64,000 nt of DNA from the NCBI GenBank assembly GCA_021292105.1, contig CM037872.1, positions 6,187,291 through 6,251,290 on the forward strand, read 5' to 3'. The position numbers were made by a program, and so were the translations under genes. Origin of the DNA: Anadara kagoshimensis. Its lineage: Eukaryota; Mollusca; Bivalvia; Arcoida; Arcidae. Below the pieces are notes generated by a model. The model worked only from the letters and a program-made list of their open reading frames with translations. It was not told the origin of the DNA and did no database searches. Each line of letters opens with the position of its first letter. The first letter of the stretch is position 1. Of the stretch, positions 11,472 to 22,489 are shown piece after piece.

Positions 11472-13103
11472 ACAAGAGGCCCATGGGCCTTATACGCTCA
11501 CCTGATAACTAATGGCTAGCTGATAGATTTAAAGAAAACATAAATACTAAACCCCAATGAATTTTTTCTTTACATCAAAATGATCATTGCATCAATACCT
11601 ACAACATTCTAATATACATGCCTATACAAAACTTTTATAGTTTTCAAGATAATTAACCATTTCAGTATTGTTTTCGCATCTGTGACCTTGACCTTTAAAC
11701 CCATGACCTTTTTCTATACGTCAAAATGATCATTGTATCAATACCTACAACATTCTAATATACATGCCTATACAAAAAGTTTATAGTTTTCGAGATAATT
11801 AACCATTTCGGTATTGATTCGCATCTGTGACCTTGACCTTTGAACCCATGACCTTTTTCTATACATCAAAATGATTGTTGTATCAATACCTACAACATTC
11901 TAATATACATGCCTATACAAAAAGTTTATAGTTTTCGAGATAATTAACCATTTCGGTATTGTCTCGCATCTGTGACCTTGACCTTTGAACCCATGACCTT
12001 TTTCTATACATCAAAATGATCGTTGTATCAATACCTACAACATTCTAATATACATGCCTATACAAAAAGTTTATAGTTTTCGAGATAATTAAACATTTCC
12101 GTATTGTTTCGCATCTGTGACCTTGACCTTTGAACCCATGACCTTTTTCTATACATCAAAATGATCGTTGTATCAATACCTACAACATTCTAATATACAT
12201 GCCTATACAAAAAGTTTATAGTTTTCGAGATAATTAAACATTTCCGTATTGTTTCGCATCTGTGACCTTGACCTTTGAACCCATGACCTCTTTCTGTACA
12301 TCAAAATGATCGTTGTATCAATACCTACAGCATTCTAATATACATGCCTATACAAAAAGTTTATAGTTTTCGAGATAATTAAACATTTCCGTATTGTTTC
12401 GCATCTGTGACCTTGACCTTTGAACCCATGACCTTTTTCTATATATCAAAATGATCGTTGTATCAATACCTACAACATTCTAATATAAATGCCTATACAA
12501 AAAGTTTATAGTTTTCGAGATAAGTAACCATTTTGGTATTGTTTTACATCTGTGACCTTGACCTTTGAACCCATGACCTTTTTCTATACACCAAAATGAT
12601 TGTTGTATCAATACCTACAACATTCTAATATACATGCCTATACAAAAAGTTTATAGTTTTCGAGATAATAATTATAATCAGAGGTAAACAAAAATTAGGT
12701 CACGACCTTCACAATTGACCTTGACCTCAATTTGAAGATACTAACAAGAAGATGTCAAAACTGAAAACCCCATGTCATTATCTGGCCAAATAGTCAAGTT
12801 ATAACAATTTGAAGCTATTTTACGATTTTTTCAAAATTAAACGCAAAAACGCGTAACCTATTTTTTGTCCGAATTTCACAAAATGAACAAACTATAGGCT
12901 AAAGACCCTAGAGAAGCCAAATATCACATCAGATTTTTTCTCTAATCAATACTTTCGGAGAAGAAGATTTTTTAAGATTTTTGCACCCGTAGGTCACCTT
13001 GACCTAGTTATGGTAGCCATGGCAACACCACGAACAAATTTGAATTGCACCGACCAAGACATGCATCTGACCAAGTCTCGTTGAAATCTGCCCAGTGGTT
13101 CGT

Positions 13104-13142
<39 letters not shown>

Positions 13143-13162
13143 GACGACGACAGACAACGGAC

Positions 13163-13194
<32 letters not shown>

Positions 13195-13210
13195 TGGCTC
13201 AGGTGAGCTA
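11472..13210. mobile_element. Pearl/Helentron-associated element 2, 1.74 kb
   Basis: Starts ACAAGAGGCCCATGGGCC (hairpin within the start), then the subterminal word ACGCTCACCTGA. Ends with a (GAC)n microsatellite at about 13133-13151, then the hairpin CACTTGAGCC..GGCTCAGGTGAG, whose right stem mirrors the subterminal word, then CTAA. The interior holds a 145-bp monomer array (11570-12680) and about 450 bp of non-repeated body. No transposase frame. Body and monomer are unrelated to element 1, while end structure and order of parts are the same. Confidence 0.75.
11570..12680. repeat. Tandem array of 145-bp monomers (8 units)
   Basis: ATCAATACCTACA recurs at 11591, 11737, 11882, 12027, 12172, 12317, 12462 and 12607, a period of 145 bp. 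Copies are very similar, so the array is young or homogenised. Each unit carries TGACCTTGACCTTTGAACCC, a cluster of nuclear-receptor half-sites (see findings). Confidence 0.95.
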
Positions 13211-13291
13211 ACAACTCAAAAAACAGAGTTTTATAGAAAAAAATTGAGTTTTTTTCCCATGAGAATAAATCACATTGTATAACATGTAAAA

Positions 13292-13432
13292 TTCGTGTTG
13301 AGTTGAGTAATGGTGTTTAACATCCCAGGCAAGAATATTTCACTTATATTGAGATGTCGCCAGGTATTGGCGAAGGTGCACAAATTTTGCCTGTCCGTTG
13401 ATGGCATTATACAGCTGGGTTCTTTATCGTGC
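13292..13432 (-). mobile_element. SINE family A, tail half only
   Basis: On the plus strand it runs from GAGTTGAGTAATGGTGTTTAAC to GGTTCTTTATCGTGCCAG and then stops abruptly at the copy of the 10919-10991 segment. The tRNA-like head is absent. Confidence 0.85.
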
Positions 13433-13443
13433 CAGACAAAAAT

Positions 13444-13516
13444 CTTCATTCAGGACTTATACAATATATCAGTATTATCAAACTAGACACTGTTTTACAA
13501 ACAAATTTGAGAAATC
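13444..13516. repeat. Second copy of the 10919-10991 segment
   Basis: Both begin TTCATTCAGG and end ACAAATTTGAGAA, differing at roughly ten of 73 positions. The two copies bracket the 60-bp array, pearl-like element 2 and a SINE fragment, so a 2.5-kb block lies between direct repeats. Confidence 0.8.
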
Positions 13517-13599
13517 CAAAACCAGAGATTTCATTGACTTAATGGTCCAAAGTGTACTTGTGGACAACAGTGCTTCTCACCGAATCCCACCCGACAGGT

Positions 13600-13760
13600 A
13601 CCAAAGGGAGAAAGTCTCTCTATTTGGTAACTGAAGTTCGGTGGTTTCCTTCAGTTTGGTGCACCATCCCTGGATTAACCACCTTGTAATTAGGTTGGTG
13701 GTTTCGTTCACCATCTAGAAACTGACTGTATTGAAATAAGTGAAATAATCTTGGTTGAGT
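13600..13760 (+). mobile_element. SINE family C-like tail fragment
   Basis: Contains GGTGGTTTC..CACCATCTAGAAACTGACTG and a TAAGTGAAATAATCTTGG tail, resembling family C tails at 43240 and 49680. Boundaries are uncertain and the copy is old. Confidence 0.5.
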
Positions 13761-13794
13761 GTAAAAAAAATTATTACTGAACCCCATTTCTATT

Positions 13795-13956
13795 TAAGAA
13801 ATGACATTCTGATCATGGTATTTTAAGAAGTAATGCAAGATAGTGTGGCACGTGCAATATTCAAAATGAAGGGCTTTGCCATTTATCGAATTTGGCACAC
13901 ACCACACTATCTTGCATTACCTCTTGAAATACCATGAGCAGAAATGTCATTTCTTA
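13795..13956. mobile_element. Foldback MITE of 162 bp
   Basis: TAAGAAATGACATTCT..CATGGTATTTTAAGAAGTAATGCAAGATAGTGTGG on the left is mirrored by CCACACTATCTTGCATTACC..AATACCATG..AGAAATGTCATTTCTTA on the right; arms are about 55 bp, spacer about 50 bp. No coding content. TA lies just outside the right arm. Confidence 0.8.
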
Positions 13957-14062
13957 TATTAACAATTCTTTCTTTCAATAAATATTTTGTACCAATATTT
14001 GTTTCAACTCTTGACAACACTATTTTTTTCCATACCTGCACATGTGAAATAGGGTTTTTTGC

Positions 14063-14088
14063 CATGTGAGATCGGCGTATCTCACATG
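14063..14088. repeat. 26-bp palindrome
   Basis: CATGTGAGAT CGGCGT ATCTCACATG is an inverted repeat with 10-bp arms. It may be the core of a further small foldback repeat in 14035-14115, whose outer borders I cannot fix. Confidence 0.5.
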
Positions 14089-14387
14089 ACCATGCAATCC
14101 TGTGGGGGACATGACATCATCTTGCGGGAAAATTAATACACATCAAGGGTCATGACCCCAACTGTCTTTCAACGGGAATTGCAATACAATTGCTTCTGCA
14201 TGTTTCATCAAAGAGAGATACATTCATATTGTAAATATTTGCAGGTGCTAAGAACTATTAATCTATTAACCACATTTAATACAATTTTCAAAAAAAGATT
14301 ACTTCGTAGTGGATTTATGTCATCAAATATTGTTGTATGAGGTCTCTGTATAAAAAATTAACCCTGTAGATACTTGATGTACCATTT

Positions 14388-14597
14388 AATTGATGGATCG
14401 CCGGCCACGCCCACAATGTTCTGTCAAAGGCCGGACATGCTTGAATTACACACAAAATGAATGAAAACTCTGCCTGAATTGTGACGTTTAATGATGTAAC
14501 TGACACTAGTACGTCATTAGTTGCCTTGACGCTGCTTTGGTACCGTGATGGCGACCATTGTTGGAATATTAAAGGCATTGTCGGCGATACATCAATT
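14388..14597. mobile_element. MITE with AATTGATGKATCGCCGGCC ends, copy 1
   Basis: Left end AATTGATGGATCGCCGGCC and right end GTCGGCGATACATCAATT form an inverted repeat of about 20 bp with one or two mismatches. Internal words GGTACCGTGATGGCG and CTGACACTAGTACGTCA recur in the copies at 17813, 51414 and 57543. Noncoding. The superfamily is not assigned; AATT may be part of the target duplication. Confidence 0.8.
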
Positions 14598-14620
14598 CAT
14601 GTTCCTTTCATTCTCAACCA

Positions 14621-14912
14621 CTGCAGTAGCTCAGATGGTAGAGTGCTCACATTGTAAGTGGGAGGTTGTAGGTTCAAACCCCAACCAGATCTGACCCAAG
14701 ACTTGAAAGTGGGAAGTGACTGTTCTTTCGCCAAGCACTCAGCATTACAAGATGAAAGTCACGGTTCTTTCAGATTGGAACCCAGCTGTATAATGCTATC
14801 GGTGCAAAGCACAAGCAAAATTTCTGCACCTTCGCCTATAGTTGGCAATGTCTTGATATAAATGAAATATTCTTGATTGGGACATTAAACATCATTACTC
14901 AACTCAACTCTC
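14621..14912 (+). mobile_element. SINE family A with intact tRNA-like head and internal deletion
   Basis: The head reads CACTGCAGTAGCTCAGATGG TAGAGTGCTC (A-box), then GGTTCAAACCCC (B-box). A deletion removes the segment around TAAATGAGGTCCC, joining TTGGAACC to CAGCTGTATAATGC. It ends with the tail GGGACATTAAACATCATTAC and a (TCAAC)n-like terminus. Confidence 0.9.
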
Positions 14913-14959
14913 CATGATTTTATAGTGTATAGAGTTAATTTATAGTAAATAGGCCTTAC

Positions 14960-15030
14960 CTCCTTTTCGCCAAGTCCAGTGTCCACAACGGTCAACTGAG
15001 AGTATGCAGCTAAGTCATCTTTGTATTTCT
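14960..15030 (-). CDS. Exon of an unidentified minus-strand gene (71 bp)
   Basis: The minus strand reads acceptor ATATATTTTCAG, a 71-nt exon, then donor GAG|GTAAGG. Only one frame is open: it starts after two bases (AG), encodes KYKDDLAAYSQL then TVVDTGLGEKE, and ends in phase 0. Composition is richer in G+C than the surrounding introns and amino-acid content is protein-like (acidic/basic helix, then VVDTG). It needs a preceding exon ending after one codon base. The candidate at 30926-30981 ends in phase 0, so at least one exon between them is unseen, or the two belong to different genes. The protein is not recognised. Confidence 0.6.
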
Positions 15031-15469
15031 CTGAAAATATATTAAAAACATCAATTAGCACATGTCTGTATGCATTTGGAAAAGAAATCCGGAAAATTAT
15101 CCTACCCGTCCGCACGCATGGTCGCCCACCCACATCACCAAACTTTGTTGCAACTCGATTAATAATTGTAAATTTTAGTTGAAAATCAAAGATATACCTC
15201 TAGATAAAACAAGATAGTCTTCTTTACATTTTTGTCATTAACCTGTTTATAAAGATCAAAAAATGATGAATAAATTTCAAAGGGCCACAACTCTGAGAAA
15301 TTTGCAGTTACCTTTCCTTCCTGGGCACATAATGTCATATCCTACTAATCATGTACATACTAAATTTAGTAAATAAAAATATCTTCAACAGTGTTGGAGG
15401 AGTAGGCCAGACAACCTATGATGGACAAACATATAGATATGTCCTATTTCTAGCAACATGCATATAACA
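15031..15469. other. Intron-like DNA, no feature resolved
   Basis: AT-rich with no clear repeat copy in the window. The part 15080-15130 is GC-richer (CCGTCCGCACGC) and resembles the microsatellite-adjacent part of a pearl-like element, but its borders are not visible. Confidence 0.35.
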
Positions 15470-15700
15470 AGCAAATTCAGTGAATTAAGATTCCCCGCCA
15501 GCAGGTTGTTTTTCAGTCAAAGGACTATCACTCACAACATGCAAACCAACTAAGGTTAAAGATATGTGCATCTCCTATCAATGCTGATGCTTTGCTCCAA
15601 GTTTGATGAAATAGTGCTTCATAGTTTTGGAGAATTTGTGCAGACAAGAATTTTGGGACGGAAACTCAAATTTAACATCCCCCTCTTTTTTAAAAGGTAG
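15470..15700 (-). mobile_element. Dispersed repeat E, copy 1
   Basis: Shares GATATGTGCATCTCCTATCA, TGATGAAATAGTGCTTCATA, TTTTGGAGAATTTGTGCAGA and AATTTAACATCCCCCTC with copies at 41560 (inverse), 58490 and 63245/63832 (inverse). Read on the minus strand it begins GGGGGATGTTAAATTTGAG. It is probably another non-autonomous Helentron-like element, because the 63245 copy shows a TCCTTC-type microsatellite in the same place; family unproven. Confidence 0.7.
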
Positions 15701-16334
15701 GGGATGAAAAGATGATAATTTTTGCAATCATACAAGTGTACACAACATAAACTAGATCTTTGGTAGCTAATGTAGAGGGGTCACAAAATGAACAAGGCAA
15801 AACTATATTTTTACATGCCATTTTTGACTGATTGTTGAGAACCCTTACTGAATATTTTCCAGAAAATTTCAATTTTAATTCGATTTTTATATTTCAAAAT
15901 TTAATTGGTTTAAAAGTTTTTAAAATACTCATAAACCAAAAGGTGAAATACAGGTTTGCTATTTTTAGTTTTCTCTTGGAAACATTTCCTCATTGATTGA
16001 GTTTGGCAACACGATACTTGTAATAAATCCTCGGATGTCGTGATATCATCAGTCGGTAGCACATATTAACAGCACTTCAACACCTCCAGATTTAGATGGT
16101 TTTCAGAATAAAATCGTGATTTTAATTTAAACCAGGATTCTATTTTGACGGTCATTTTTTTTTTTTTTTTGATATATATTGTGAGGAATTTTCGGAAATA
16201 CATTAAGCTAAATTTGGACGCTGAAACTTTTTCATGTGTGATTAAGACGACTCAAGTTCGATATAATCATTAATTTTCATGGTGTTCAATGTTTGTGGAT
16301 CTGATTCTAATTTTGTGATGATTTTTTGTCTGCT
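15701..16334. other. Intron-like unique DNA
   Basis: AT-rich, with a T17 run near 16157. The segment 15990-16100 is somewhat GC-richer. No exon or repeat supported. Confidence 0.35.
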
Positions 16335-16580
16335 CTTGAGAGCCAAAGCTCCTATCTCCTGCATCTACAAGAGTTTTATGGTTTCCTGTGACCTTTACCT
16401 TTCTGTTATGGCCTTGGTTGCAGGTAATGACACACTTTTGAACCATGAAGATTGTTCATGTGAAGTTGTATAACAGTTGTCCTAAGCAATTATGAGATAT
16501 GGCCCGGTCATGATTTTACACAGACGGACAGACAGACAGACAGACTTGGTGATTGCTTTATACCCTCCTGTCAAACTAGA
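16335..16580 (+). mobile_element. Short Helentron-associated-like element with (CAGA)n
   Basis: Contains CTCTTGAGAGCCAAAG, GGTAATGACACACTTTTGAA, TATGAGATATGGCCCGGTCA, TGATTTTACACAGACGGACA, a (CAGA)n run at 16521-16545, and GGTGATTGCTTTATACCCTC. The same order of blocks occurs at 48832-49090 and 51793-52025. Noncoding, about 245 bp. Confidence 0.7.
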
Positions 16581-17234
16581 AACCAATAACTTAGGCTATG
16601 ACCATTTTATCACTCCACTATGTTGAAAATATGTGGTCGTTTTTTTGCGATATTTGGTTGTCAAGTTCGAAGTTTGCAGATGGCTGGGGAAGGGTCACAA
16701 AATGAGGGTTCAATGTTCCCATGGCCCCTTTCAGAATGAACACTGTACTGTATTGAAAAAATTGAAATAACTAGTCCACCACTTTTTATTACAAAGTTAT
16801 CAAGTATTATACATTCCCGTTTAGACCAATCATTACATCATTTGTGGTCAATCAAGAGCGAAAACCACCAATAAATCTGTCGTTATTATCTGCACCGACA
16901 CCATTACAAAGGCAAATTAATATTTACGGATCCAGATATTTTTATCTGATAAAATCAGTTGCATATTGTTGTCAAATCAATTGCAATTTTTAATTTATTT
17001 ATCGCCATGGTAATGCTAAAGCATTTTAAGGAAAGATGATCAAATGCATTAAAATGTTTTGAAGTAATGTAATCTACAATGACATGTACAGGATGCTATC
17101 AGAATTTCAAATTTTCACAGCTGAATTAAGGATGATGGTTTTACGATTTTTCAGCGTTGCTAAGAATTATCGGGTAATGAGGCACCTTTCCTTATCTCGA
17201 GGATTTTTATAAGAAACACTAATTGATTATTATC

Positions 17235-17600
17235 TTAAATTTGTCAACTAAGTGTGATAAAATTTTCTGTCACACTAAACCATATTTATTACTAAAACCC
17301 CCTTTTTCAGGGATTGTGGCCACATTTGACAAAAATTTACAATTTTTTTTAGTTATACCATCTAATTAGGAAGTGACCTAATATAAATGGCAATCTTTGC
17401 TCAAAATTGTATTGTTATTTTAAATTTCTCAACTAAGTGTGATAAAAATTTCTGCTACACTATTACTAAAACCCCATTTTTCAGGAATTGTGGCCACATT
17501 TGACAAAAAATTTTTTTAGTTATACCATCTTATTAGGAAGTGACCTAATACTGTACAATGGCAGCCTTCGCTCAAAATCATACACAATTTGTAAAATTTT
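17235..17600. repeat. Tandem duplication of a segment of about 175-180 bp
   Basis: The words CAACTAAGTGTGATAAAA, TTTTTCAGG(G/A)ATTGTGGCCAC and TATACCATCT(A/T)ATTAGGAAG occur twice in order, at about 17250-17400 and 17430-17560. Differences are few, mainly indels. Confidence 0.85.
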
Positions 17601-17729
17601 CGATTTTACTTCAAACTGAAAAATCTCTATGTCCAACAACTCCATCTTTTTATCCTCAAAAGGAATGATTGGTTTTTAAGTAGATAACATGAAATTTACC
17701 TAACATGAAATTTACCTGACCAAAAAAAT

Positions 17730-17807
17730 TGATAAAAGAAATTCATGTATTGAACTCATGTCAGCCTTGATCATGTTACCAGATGTCCAATATCAATTTC
17801 TTTTATC
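17730..17807. repeat. Inverted repeat, about 15-bp arms
   Basis: TTGATAAAAGAAATT at about 17729 is mirrored by AATTTCTTTTATCAT at about 17796. It lies directly against the left end of the MITE at 17813. Confidence 0.5.
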
Positions 17808-17812
17808 ATTAT

Positions 17813-17937
17813 AATTGATGGATTGCAGGCCACGCCCACAATGTTCAAACAAAGTGCCAGAATTCTTGAATTACACACAAAAAGAACTTGGCCTGAATTG
17901 TGTCGTTAAATGACGACACTGACACTAGTACGTCAAT
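17813..17937. mobile_element. MITE AATTGATGKATCG, internally deleted copy
   Basis: Same family as 14388-14597. The left end and the GACACTAGTACGTCA block are present. The right part (GGTACCGTGATGGCG onward) is missing, ending near CGTCAATT. Confidence 0.75.
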
Positions 17938-18056
17938 TTTGTCTGGTAATGTGTGATGTAACAGCTATTAATCATTTTTTAAGGATAAAAAGTTAAGAGT
18001 TGTTAGACAGAAATTTTTCAATCTGAATTGAAATTCGAACAACAAGCTATGGCCGA

Positions 18057-18634
18057 CAAAAGAAAGGAAAGACAATCATTGTTTCAACCTATGTGAGGAG
18101 TGAGTTTGAATCTAGGAGACGAGAGGCACTGTGATCTGTAAGCATAAACTTTAGACCACTTGGCCACCACCCTTACAGGACAAGTTGAGTTGAGTAATGG
18201 TGTTTAACGTCCCAGTAAAGAATATTTCACTTATATTGAGACATCGCCAGCTATAGGCTTAGGTGCCTGTGCATTGCACTGGTGGCATTATACAGCAGGA
18301 TTCTTTATTATGCCAAGCCTACCATGACATGGGACATTTATTTCAAGTTCCCATCCTAAAGAACCGTTCATTTCATTTCGTAATTGTTAGGCGAAAGAAA
18401 AGTCACTACCCACTTTCAAGTCTTGGGTCAGACCCGATCTGGTTTCAAATCCGCGACCTCCCACTTACAGAGCCAGCACTCTACCAACTAAGTTACTGCA
18501 GTGATGGCAACAGAAAGGGGAAAAATGATTGTTTCAACCTATTTAAGGTTATGAATTTAAACCTTGGTGATGAGAGGCACTGTGAACTATAAGCACACAC
18601 CACTTGGCCACCCAAGACCCACTTACAGGACAAG
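18057..18634 (-). mobile_element. SINE family A (18184-18508) between 128-bp direct repeats of family C head
   Basis: The inner SINE A is nearly full: tail GAGTTGAGTAATGGTGTTTA at the left, head CACTGCAGTAACTTAGTTGG at the right. It is flanked by two copies of a segment containing GATTGTTTCAACCTAT (ATTGTTTCAACCTAT in both), GAGAGGCACTGTGA, CCACTTGGCCACC and CTTACAGGACAAGT (18057-18184 and 18505-18634). The flank is family C tRNA-like head sequence. Direct repeats this long exceed normal SINE target duplications. Confidence 0.8.
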
Positions 18635-18739
18635 TCCTCTATATGTATTTTGTGTACTAACAAGGTTCATCAGGATTCATTAACAGAACCAGAAAACCGT
18701 AATTATATATCTATTATAATAAACAGATTTGTATCAGAC

Positions 18740-20440
18740 CCTGATGTACTGATTGTAAAAACGCTAATAAACTCAATGATGAACTACTAAAATCTGTACA
18801 TTACACACACTCCACCAGTCAAAGTGATTAGGGCAAGCTGTATGTATTATATTAAATTGTCTGGTCTCAACCACACCACTGAATGGTTGCCTTATGATGA
18901 ACTACTAAAAGCTGTACATTACACACACTCCAACAGTCAAAGTGATTAGGGCAAGCTATAAAATATTGTCTGACCACAACCACACCACTGAATGGTTGCC
19001 TTATGATGAACTACTAAAAGCTGTGCATTACACACACTCCACCAGTCAAAGTGATTAGGGCAAGCTATAAAATATTGTCTGACCACAACCACACCACTGA
19101 ATGTTTGCCTTATGATGAACTACTAAAAGCTGTACATTACACACACTCCAACAGTCAAAGTGATTAGGGCAAGCTATAAAATATTGTCTGACCACAACCA
19201 CACCACTGGATGTTTGCCTTATGATGAACTACTAAAAGCTGTTCATTACACACACTCCAACAGTCAAAGTGATTAGGGCAAGCTGTAAAATATTGTCTGG
19301 TCACAACCACACCACTGAATGTTTAACTTATGATGAACTACTAAAAGCTGTGCATTACACACACTCCACCAGTCAAAGTGATTAGGGCAAGCTATAAAAT
19401 ATTGTCTGACCACAACCACACCACTGAATGTTTGCCTTATGATGAACTACTAAAAGCTGTACATTACACACACTCCACCAGTCAAAGTGATTAGGGCAAG
19501 CTATAAAATATTGTCTGACCACAACCACACCACTGAATGTTTGCCTTATGATGAACTACTAATAGCACTCCACCAGTCAAAGTGATTAGGGCAAGCTATA
19601 AAATATTGTCTGGCCACAACCACACCACTGATGTTTGCCTTATGATAAACTACTAAAAGCTGTACATCACACACACTCCACCAGTCAAAGTGATTAGGAC
19701 AAGCTATAAAATATTGTCTGGCCACAACCACACCACTGAATGTTTGCCTTATGATAAACTACTAAAAGCTGTACATCACACACACTCCACCAGTCAAAGT
19801 GATTAGGACAAGCTATAAAATATTGTCTGGCCACAACCACACCACTGAATGTTTGCATTATGATGAACTACTAAAAGCTGTACATTACACACACTCCACC
19901 AGTCAAAGTGATTAGGGCAAGCTATAAAATATTGTCCGGCCACAACCACACCACTGAATGTTTGCCTTATGATGAACTACTAAAAGCTGTACATTATACA
20001 CACTCCACCAGTCAAAGTGATTAAGGCAAGCTGTAAAATATTGTCTGGCCACAACCACACCACTGGGTGTTTGCATTATGATGAACTACTAAAAGCTGTA
20101 CATTATACACTGATTAGGGCAAGGTGTAAAATATGGAATGTATTATATTAAATTGTCTGGTCACAACCACACCACTGGATGTTTGCATTATGATGAACTA
20201 CTAAAAGCTGTTTATTACACACACTCCACCAGTCAAAGTGATTAGGGCAAGCTATAAAATATGGCATGTACTATATCAAATTGTCAGGCCCCAACCACTC
20301 TACTTGATGTTTGCCTTATGATGAACTACTAAGAGGTGATCACTACACACACTCCACAGGTGATCACTACACACACTCCACCAGTCAAGTGATTAGGGCA
20401 AGCTTTAAAATATGGCATGTATTATATTAAATTGACTGAC
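18740..20440. repeat. 109-bp satellite, about 15 units
   Basis: ATGAACTACTAAAAGCTG recurs every 109 bp from 18896 to 20080, with one 94-bp unit at 19550-19644 (internal deletion) and longer end units around 18778, 20192 and 20320. Units contain CACACTCCACCAGTCAAAGT and GACCACAACCACACCACTG. Longer end units carry an extra TGTATTATATTAAATTGTC block absent from central units, as expected if the core expanded from one internal unit. No open frame persists. Confidence 0.95.
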
Positions 20441-20634
20441 TAGTGGGAAGTGACTGATCTTTCGCCAAGCACTCAGCATTTAGAAATGAAAGTCAAGAGT
20501 TCTTTTGGATGGGAACGATGTCCCGTGTCATGGTAGGCTTGGCACAATAAAGAACTCTGCTGGTGATGTCTCAGGATTAGTGAAATATTCTTGACAGGGA
20601 TGTTATAGACCATTACTGTACTCAACTCAACTCC
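20441..20634 (+). mobile_element. SINE family A, head missing
   Basis: Begins at AGTGGGAAGTGACTG directly after the satellite and reaches the tail GGGATGTTATAGACCATTAC..CTCAACTCAACTCC. A deletion removes part of the body after AAAGAACTCTGCTGG. Confidence 0.85.
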
Positions 20635-21385
20635 ATTTGTGGACCAGGTCCACATTTTACATAACGCTTCTTAAAAAAATATCTATATCATTTCGAACAT
20701 AAAACATTGCATGTCAAAGAAAAATTATCTGCTTGTAATAATGTATGAGCTTGTTGCTTACAATGGGTTAATATACAATATTACACTTATATCTTAATAA
20801 ATCTAGATGGCGCATGTTACGCATGCAATCAACGATGTTATATGCATGCAATCAACAGCGTTATACAAAACAGTTTTATAATTCTATATCATCTGATGTT
20901 ATTTGGTAACAAATCTACAAAAAGGTGTTAAACAAAAACAAATGATGGTGGAGGTGATGCATAAAGGGTTTTTTAGCCAAAAATTTAATCGGGATAAAAA
21001 TGGTGATAAATATGTCAGAGATGGAGGGCATAAAGGATTATTTTCAAAAATAAAAAATCCATTGATATTGTTTTTACTTATATATAAAACTATAAAAAAC
21101 TATTAAAAATAATTTGTGGAACGACTCTCAAATGCATCTTCCAATCAAATTTTAATTTAAACCGAAAAAAAAAATGTTTTTTGGCAGAAAAAAAAGTGTT
21201 AAACATGCAACAATTGAGGCACTGCATAAAAGGTTTTTTAAATAAAAAAATTATACAAATTTATTTTTAAAAGGTGCTAAACATTATATCTTTCACTCAA
21301 ATTTTAAATTTTGACTGAAAAGGCTAAAAAATTATTTTGCTTTTGAATAATTTTACAAATAATATTGTTAAAATCACTAAAATTA
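20635..21385. other. AT-rich unique DNA with small repeats
   Basis: CATGCAATCAAC(G/A)(G/A)(T/C)GTTATA occurs twice near 20825-20860, and AAAGGTGTTAAAC-like words recur at 20923, 21195 and 21275, suggesting a degenerate 100-200-bp tandem repeat. No exon. Confidence 0.4.
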
Positions 21386-21389
21386 AAAC

Positions 21390-21570
21390 AACTCTAAAAA
21401 TATCAACAGTGATCTAAACTATTTCTCATTATTTCTCATCATTTGGAAACCTCTAACAATATCAACAGTGATCTAAACTATTTCTCATTATTTCTCGTCA
21501 TTTGGAATCCTCTAACAATATCAACAGTGATCTAAACTATTTCTCATTATTTCTCGTCATTTGGAACCCA
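21390..21570. repeat. Three tandem copies of about 64 bp
   Basis: ATATCAACAGTGATCTAAAC followed by TATTTCTCATTATTTCTC and TCATTTGGAA is repeated three times with very few differences, so the event is recent. Confidence 0.9.
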
Positions 21571-21779
21571 CTATTTGTACTAGCTTTATAATCTTGGTAT
21601 ATTGTCTATCATTTTTAATTTCTGACATATCTTTTTTTCCATCAAAGAAGACACTAGCAGGAGTAATTCTGCTGGCCATATTATTTTATTAAAAAAAATT
21701 GATTAAAAGACATAGACAAGAAAACTGATATGTCCTCAGAATAAAATCAAAGGCACTGATAAATCAAAATGCCTGTATA

Positions 21780-21920
21780 CTAATGACATTTAATACATGC
21801 GTGTATCACATGATAGATATAAATGATGACATCACCAATACACGTGTTGTCTAGCTGGTGCAGGTTTTTATGTGTATCACATGACAAATAAATGATGACA
21901 TCACCATTCACTGTTATCAG
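21780..21920. repeat. Tandem duplication with CRE-like core
   Basis: GTGTATCACATGA..ATAAATGATGACATCACCA occurs at about 21799 and 21870. Each copy holds ATGATGACATCACC, close to a cAMP-response/ATF word. Confidence 0.6.
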
Positions 21921-22489
21921 ATTGTGGAGTGGAGAAATGGTGTTTTACGCCTTAGTCAAGACAATTTCACTTATATAGAGAAGATCACTATTATATTATT
22001 ATAAAAATCTGAAAAGTGACACCTTGTTTAGGTTCTATTCTTCACTCTACCAGCACAGCTATTGAACAGGAAAAGGCCATTTTGTGGGGCTCATTGCTTG
22101 GTCTATAACACACTTCTAAGGTCTATGATGACTTTTAATTTTTTATGGGCTCATTGTCTATAATATCCATAAAGGTGAACCTCAAGATTGGCACCATCGC
22201 GAAAAGAAACCCCTCAAATCGAAAATGCCAAAAATACAATTTTGCTAAAAATTTCAACTTGCCAAACTAACAATGTTTACAGTACATGCATCACGTTCCG
22301 ACGGTGATGATTAGACTGTATATGATTAAAAGTACCGTTTCTTTTTTATCCAAAGAAATCAATTTCATTGGCCATAATCATACTGCTGTTTATTTCAAAA
22401 GCATGCATGGACTAGTATTCATTTCGTTATAATTAGGCAGGTATTCACTAATTACATGAAAAGGCAGGTGAAGACATGACAGTAACCCT

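Noticed and set aside
18740-20440. CRISPR array
   Set aside because: Repeats are directly abutting 109-bp units without unique spacers, in a eukaryotic context.
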